A stretch of 64,000 nt of DNA, taken from contig CATNEN010000037.1 in NCBI GenBank assembly GCA_950097015.1, forward strand, positions 992,001-1,056,000, in the 5' to 3' direction. This document shows, piece by piece, positions 58,864 through 64,000 of the stretch. The DNA comes from Macrostomum hystrix (lineage: Eukaryota; Platyhelminthes; Macrostomidae). Below the pieces are notes generated by a model. The model saw nothing but the letters and a program-made list of their open reading frames with translations, did no database searches and was not told where the DNA came from. How positions within the stretch are numbered: position 1 is the first letter of the stretch; each line of letters starts with the position of its first letter. The position numbers were made by a program, and so were the translations under genes.

Positions 58864-60690
58864 AAAATTCTTCGATACAGTACAAATTAAACTTCGCCAT
58901 TTTTCTCAGAATATTCCTTTAATTCCTTTAATAATTGCATTATTCACCATAAATTATTGCATATCTAACAGAAACTCCTCATGCGCTTGCATCTAATAAT
59001 AAATAGCTTAATTATATTTGTTTTACCGTACAGTATATTTCTAGAAACTTCCGGAAACACTAAAATACACTATAAATCTACTGCATCCGATCCAGCAATA
59101 ACCAACCCTTTCTGATCTCATACGAGACTCAACAAACAATACAAAAAACCCCGCCTAACTCTTAATTACTCGCGAACCCGCGACCAACAAAACTGCTACA
59201 ATCCGAATTTACTTTGTTCTCGTAGTATATTTGACACTTCTAGAGTACCAATAATGTACTGACTCATGTCATGCCAAAAATAGACAATAATCATAAAACA
59301 AAATCCGGTACAAAATTGAACTATTACTAACTATAAGACGATAAAAGACAAAAAGAGGCCGATTGGACAACTTATACTAGCATTTTGTTATCGTAGTAGT
59401 CCTTAAAAGATGCTTATATACTAAACAAGCAACACATAATTTAAGGAGCCATGTACTTTTGATATTTAATTTCCGCCAATGGCTTAGGAGAGCGTTTCAA
59501 AGTGCAATCTACACTCCAACGGCAGGCTGCAACGAATTAATTCATGCAATGCATTTTCGCCCGTTCAATTAATTCATAAGGTTAATTGTAATACAGAAAT
59601 AAAGCTTCAAAATTATAAAAACATTATCAGATCGCATCCGTTGTACACATACAAGTGAGCCTTAAAGCCTTAAGCTTTCTAGAAGTATAGAAATGGCGCC
59701 CAGTTATTCTAACAGATGGTCGACTGTAATTTTTCATTTAGTTTCCATCTACAATCGTACTTGGGCATTCTCAACTAATTCTCTGATCAACATCTTAAAA
59801 AACCTGCGCAAACCTACTATTAGTAGTATAGTTAGCACATAAAATACTAATTGTTATTTTTGGTCTTTTTTCCATCATACAATTTACGCTTCTGTTTTAG
59901 TGGTGCATTCAAAAACCACTGTAACTACGCTAAAGCAAGAGGGGAGACTCTTGTTTCCTAGAAAAATTTTGTAAGCCTGTTTTCGTCGAAAAAATACATT
60001 AGCGAGATTCCTCAATTTTTCTGACGACTTCTTTGATCGATTCGGCAAATTTTTAGCGCAGATTAAAAAGCGACTCATGCAAAAATGTTTCTATAATACT
60101 CGTACGTGAAGGAGATTAAAGTTTAAAACGAATTCCTAAATAAATGTAACATTTCCTATCTCGTTAGTCGATTTTTATACGATAATAGGCCCACAAAATA
60201 GGTCTTTTTATATGCCTTATATACTTCTACTTGAGTAGTTCTTGGTGTATTATAATCTGCGCTACTGATAGTATAGTAGCTATTCGGACACAATTATCGG
60301 CTCGTTCATTGTGCGCCAAAAAAGAACTCTCGAGAAATGTGCCAGAAATAGTTTAGTTTTCCTAATGCCTAATGACTTCCAACAATTTGCAGGCCAGTCC
60401 GTGTTTCAGCAATGGGAGGTTAAAGGTGGTGCTGAGGATGGAAAACCTGTCTGATTGAAAGCGACAGTTGCGAGAACAAAATGGATAGGATACAGACTGG
60501 ATTGTCATTTCGTTAGTAACTAAGCGGTGGAATTCTGCTAAAATTGTTCTAACGTTTGTTTTATCGAGCGACCCAATCCACGCTGATTGACTGCTGGCTT
60601 CGAGGCAACCTTCCTACCATTGGCTGCCGGAATTCCCTAGCCCTTTCCCCTAGCGTTTGGCCACCTTCAAAATTCCTTCTCTCCCAGAAA
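58864..60690. other. AT-rich gene-free interval
   Basis: No gene is recognised. The stretch before 60758 includes tctctcag and agtctcttcag, possible acceptors for the channel gene's first coding exon. Confidence 0.45.
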
Positions 60691-60757
60691 AAAAGTGAAT
60701 CCGCTCTCAGCATTAAGTCTCTTCAGTGCGAATCAGAGTACTCCCGATCTACTGAGC

Positions 60758-61929
60758 ATGGACGGCACGACGGCTGCGCAGCGGAGTCCGTCAGAATCCA
60801 GCAGAGGCCTGGTGCTTCGGTCTCAGCTGGTGGCCCTGCTGTCTCGCTCTACAGTGCACGGCATCTCCCACTCGGCCAGCTCGTCAAACCGCTACGAGCA
60901 GCTGTTCTGGCTCACCCTGGTGGTCTTGGGCGTCACTTCTTTCATTGGCAACCTGGTCTCTGTGGTGCAGCGCTACAACCAGTTCCCTGTGCTGACCGCC
61001 TACTATTCCAACGAGGAGAATTTCACCTGGCCGGACATTACCTTCTGCGACAATTCCCCAATCACGCTGGACAATGACACCGCCTTCGAATTGTTTCTCA
61101 ATCTGACTAACCAGTTGAGCGCCGATCGACGAGTACAGAACTTAAGCAGCCTGATGGACAAGCTGCACAACAACTCGCTAGGCATCGAGGCACTGAATGT
61201 CCTGGTCCGATCCATCACCCTGTCGACTATTGACAGTCACGTGTTTCAAGCTGACGACGCACTGCGAGTGATCTCCAGGATGGCCTTCTGCATGCAGAAG
61301 GAGAGCATCCAGACTGAGATCAACATGGACTCCATGTGCGAGCTCTTTGATGACTACGCGCCCTACTTCCATAGCAACAGCATCTCGCTGAGGTACCGTT
61401 GCGCCTGCTACACGCTGAAGCTGAACGACTTCATTTTCGAGAAGAAATTCAATGCCATTGATTCGCTACAGTTTTACCTCAAAGGCAATCACCTGACCTA
61501 CGTGAGGTTCAACTCGTCCAACTACCAATTTGGAGGCAGGGTGTACATTCACCTGCCCAACACGCTGCCAGAGGACGGCCATATGATAGAGACACCGCCA
61601 GGTGTGACAACCACAGTGCTGCTTGAGCAAAAGCGGCACCGACTCATTCCCAAGAAGAGCGACTGCCGCGAGACAGAGAAGACTGCTTATATTTACGACT
61701 TTGACTTGATGCACGCACGTCCTTACAACCTCAGCTACTTCCACTGCCACCAGATGCTGTCGCAGAGGTTATTCTACGAGAGATGCCGCTGCTTCAATCC
61801 GCACCTGATTGTTCCCAAGCTGGACAACCAACCGCCTGTGCTGTGCTTCAACTTGAGCGTGTACAATCAGGAGAAACTGGCTGAGAACCTCCGCTGTCTG
61901 GACCAAACTGCCACTCACTACCGGGACGA
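60758..61929 (+). CDS. DEG/ENaC (amiloride-sensitive) sodium channel, 5' coding exon
   Basis: The N-terminal 390 residues of a trimeric degenerin/ENaC-family cation channel in the plasma membrane. A short cytosolic tail has the gating-related STVHG motif (HG at 34-35). It is followed by TM1 (about 47-70) and a large extracellular region with many N-glycosylation sequons and Cys-containing motifs (TFCDN, YRCACYTL, CRETEK, ERCRCFNP). The order matches the family's finger, thumb and palm segments. The exon ends at GA/gtaagg (61929) in phase 2; without splicing it stops two codons on. The palm C-terminal part, TM2 and selectivity filter were not found in the rest of the window. The Met at 60758 is the first in-frame ATG; the frame is open further upstream. 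Ligand class (for example peptide- or proton-gated) cannot be told. Confidence 0.9.
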
Positions 61930-61944
61930 GTAAGGGCTTGTTGA

Positions 61945-62572
61945 GGGTTTGACCATAGAACTGATGTGGTTTCACCATGACCCAAGTCACACTGGCATAG
62001 AACTGGTGTGGTTTCACCGTGACCCAAGTCACACTGGCATATAACTGATGCGGTTTCACCATGACCCAAGTCACACTCGCATATAACTGGTGTGGTTTCA
62101 CCGTGACCCAAGTCACACTGGCATATAACTGATGCGGTTTCACCATGACCCAAGTCACACTCGCATATAACTGGTGTGGTTTCACCATGACCCAAGTCAC
62201 ACTCGCATAGAACTGATGTGGTTTCACCATGACCCAAGTCACACTGGCATAGAACTGGTGTGGTTTCACCATGACCCAAGTCACACTCGCATAGAACTGA
62301 TGTGGTTTCACCATGACCCAAGTCACACTGGCATAGAACTGGTGTGGTTTCACCATGACCCAAGTCACACTCGCATATAACTGGTGTGGTTTCACCGTGA
62401 CCCAAGTCACACTCGCATAGAACTGGTGTGGTTTCACCATGACCCAAGTCACACTCGCGTAGAACTGGTGTGGTTTCACCATGACCCAAGTCACACTCGC
62501 ATAGAACTGGTGTGGTTTCACCGTGACCCAAGTCACACTCGCATATAACTGGTGTGGTTTCACCATGACCCG
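61945..62572. repeat. 42-bp minisatellite in the channel gene's intron
   Basis: About 15 copies of a 42-bp unit (core accatgacccaagtcacact) are present. It starts 15 bp after the splice donor. A minus-strand frame of 265 codons is repeat-derived. Confidence 0.97.
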
Positions 62573-64000
62573 TGGTGGAATATGGGAATTTTTTTACTTC
62601 GTATTAGGTTAATTAGATAAATTGGAAGTAACTAAAAGCCACTAAAGGGGGTCCTTATTGCCAGTAATAATTTTATAGGCAGCTAAATTTTCTGTATCAA
62701 AACATTCGGTCAATAGACCCTTACACTTACGATGTTATGGCTTCACTATTTCGCATCTTAAGTTGTTGGGATATGTCGATAAGTTTAAATTTCGGTTTTT
62801 ATACTGATTTGTGTCCAATTCCGTCTAGTATAATCGTAGGTCCTTCCCTAAAAGTTAAATATCCAGATTTGTCTGACCACAATAAATGTCAGAGAATATA
62901 CTAGACTTTAGCAGCAGTGTTAATTAAACTACGCGGGTCCCATGGTATCCGCATTCCAATCGATGCCATTAATTTAGCTGGTTAGAATCTTCATCCAAGC
63001 AACTTGATTTGCTAATCAATTATTGATCTTTGAACATTTCGTACTCTTACTTTTACGACGAGAATGACTATGACTAATTTGTGAGCAAGTTCATTGGCTG
63101 CTGGTCTGTCAGATAATTTGGCCAGGAGAGTCAGTGAAGTGAAGCTGTAATATCTTCACATGTGCACACAGTATCGCATCCTTACTTTAAACAGTTTTCA
63201 TAGTCGGATCATTGCAAACCACAGAACTAAACAGATAGACAGAAAGGTCCGACTAAAATTCATATAAAAGTTATAAAACTGATCAACTCTACTTGAAATT
63301 ATTAATCAGATCGTTTGGTCGGGTCTCCGCCCAGTGGTTCCGCTGCTGGCGCTGCTTCCTATACTCAACCTAAATCCCAATCATGCTCCCCAAACCCGCT
63401 TCCAAGCAAACAGATCCCCTTCAGGCAACACGATATCCCCGGAGCAATTATCTTTGACAGTCCGCGGCTGAAATATTCTTCGACAAAAAATGGTCTCCCA
63501 GCACAACTGCGGACTGCCTAGCGACAGCTATGCTCAGGCACGACCCGCCTACGACGACTGTCGCTGTGGCGCACAGAATACGAGCTCGGGACTGACTCAC
63601 TGACTCAGTGTAGCTGTGGCTAGACCAGCTCAGGGCAATTGAACATTATCCTAGGACTTACGGGCCTGCCGCAACTAGCCAAGAATCGAGACTTGAGTGC
63701 TCAAAACCTGCTCTACTTCTAGGCCTGAGCACAGCACAGCATATATATCTAATTATGAGGATGAATCTATGGGGGGGCTTTCGGATAGCAGAATTTGAGA
63801 AGGATAGTAGGATCTGCGAGCCAATTCTGAAAACTGTGTGACTGCGACAGAAGTGCAACACGTTCACTCCTTCTCCTTCGTAAATAATAGGGAGATAGAA
63901 GGAGCAGGGTGGAAGATTCATTTGAACATGTGGCGCTGATTTACTTCGCTTCCCGTAGATTTCACTTCCAATAGATTTCCCTTTACATATATTTCACTTC
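62573..64000. other. Intron or intergenic DNA to window end
   Basis: No recognisable exon of the channel gene was found. A moderately GC-rich patch at about 63315-63650 has a short open frame without family similarity. The last 50 bp (agatttcacttcc-like phrases) may be the start of another array. Confidence 0.4.

Noticed and set aside
63315-63521. Possible downstream channel exon
   Set aside because: The translated segment has no Cys pattern, filter motif or membrane segment of DEG/ENaC proteins.

Overview
This window is animal nuclear DNA. It has spliced genes with canonical GT-AG introns and GC-rich exons, and it encodes a DEG/ENaC channel, a membrane neprilysin, a microsomal P450 and a clathrin adaptor. 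These sit in AT-rich DNA packed with minisatellites. A small flatworm with a tandem-repeat-rich genome (Macrostomum-like) fits best, but nothing here proves the taxon.

Layout. 0-0.7 kb: 33-bp array. 1.6-4.0 kb (-): three-exon cytochrome P450. 4.2-6.6 kb: large 27/28-bp array. 6.6-9.9 kb: AT-rich intergenic DNA with a 90-bp palindromic element. 10.6-19.0 kb (-): intron-containing hAT-transposase-derived gene with a TATA promoter and two probable non-coding leader exons. 19.9-31.7 kb (+): eight exons of the AP-1 clathrin adaptor gamma subunit, essentially full length except that no local start codon is visible. 34.1-35.8 kb (+): five-finger C2H2 protein. 37.8-42.3 kb: foldback-like element with long inverted arms, an internal 60-bp satellite and a broken LTR-retrotransposon gag inserted in one arm. 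42.3-44.8 kb: 21-bp and 22-bp arrays. 44.9-55.0 kb (-): ten-exon neprilysin-like M13 metalloprotease, fully phase-consistent. 56.7-58.9 kb: inverted-repeat element and a frameshifted MULE transposase. 60.8-61.9 kb (+): 5' part of a DEG/ENaC channel; its remaining exons were not found here.

The host genes are unrelated housekeeping or membrane genes and form no pathway. The unifying feature is architectural. Almost every intron longer than about 400 bp carries its own private minisatellite, often with higher-order duplication. In one case a roughly 170-bp leader plus a 19-bp array appears in two introns of the same gene. Exon boundaries were deduced by eye from reading-frame continuity, GT/AG signals and known family sequence order. 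Most long open frames in the window are stop-free minisatellites and are not genes.
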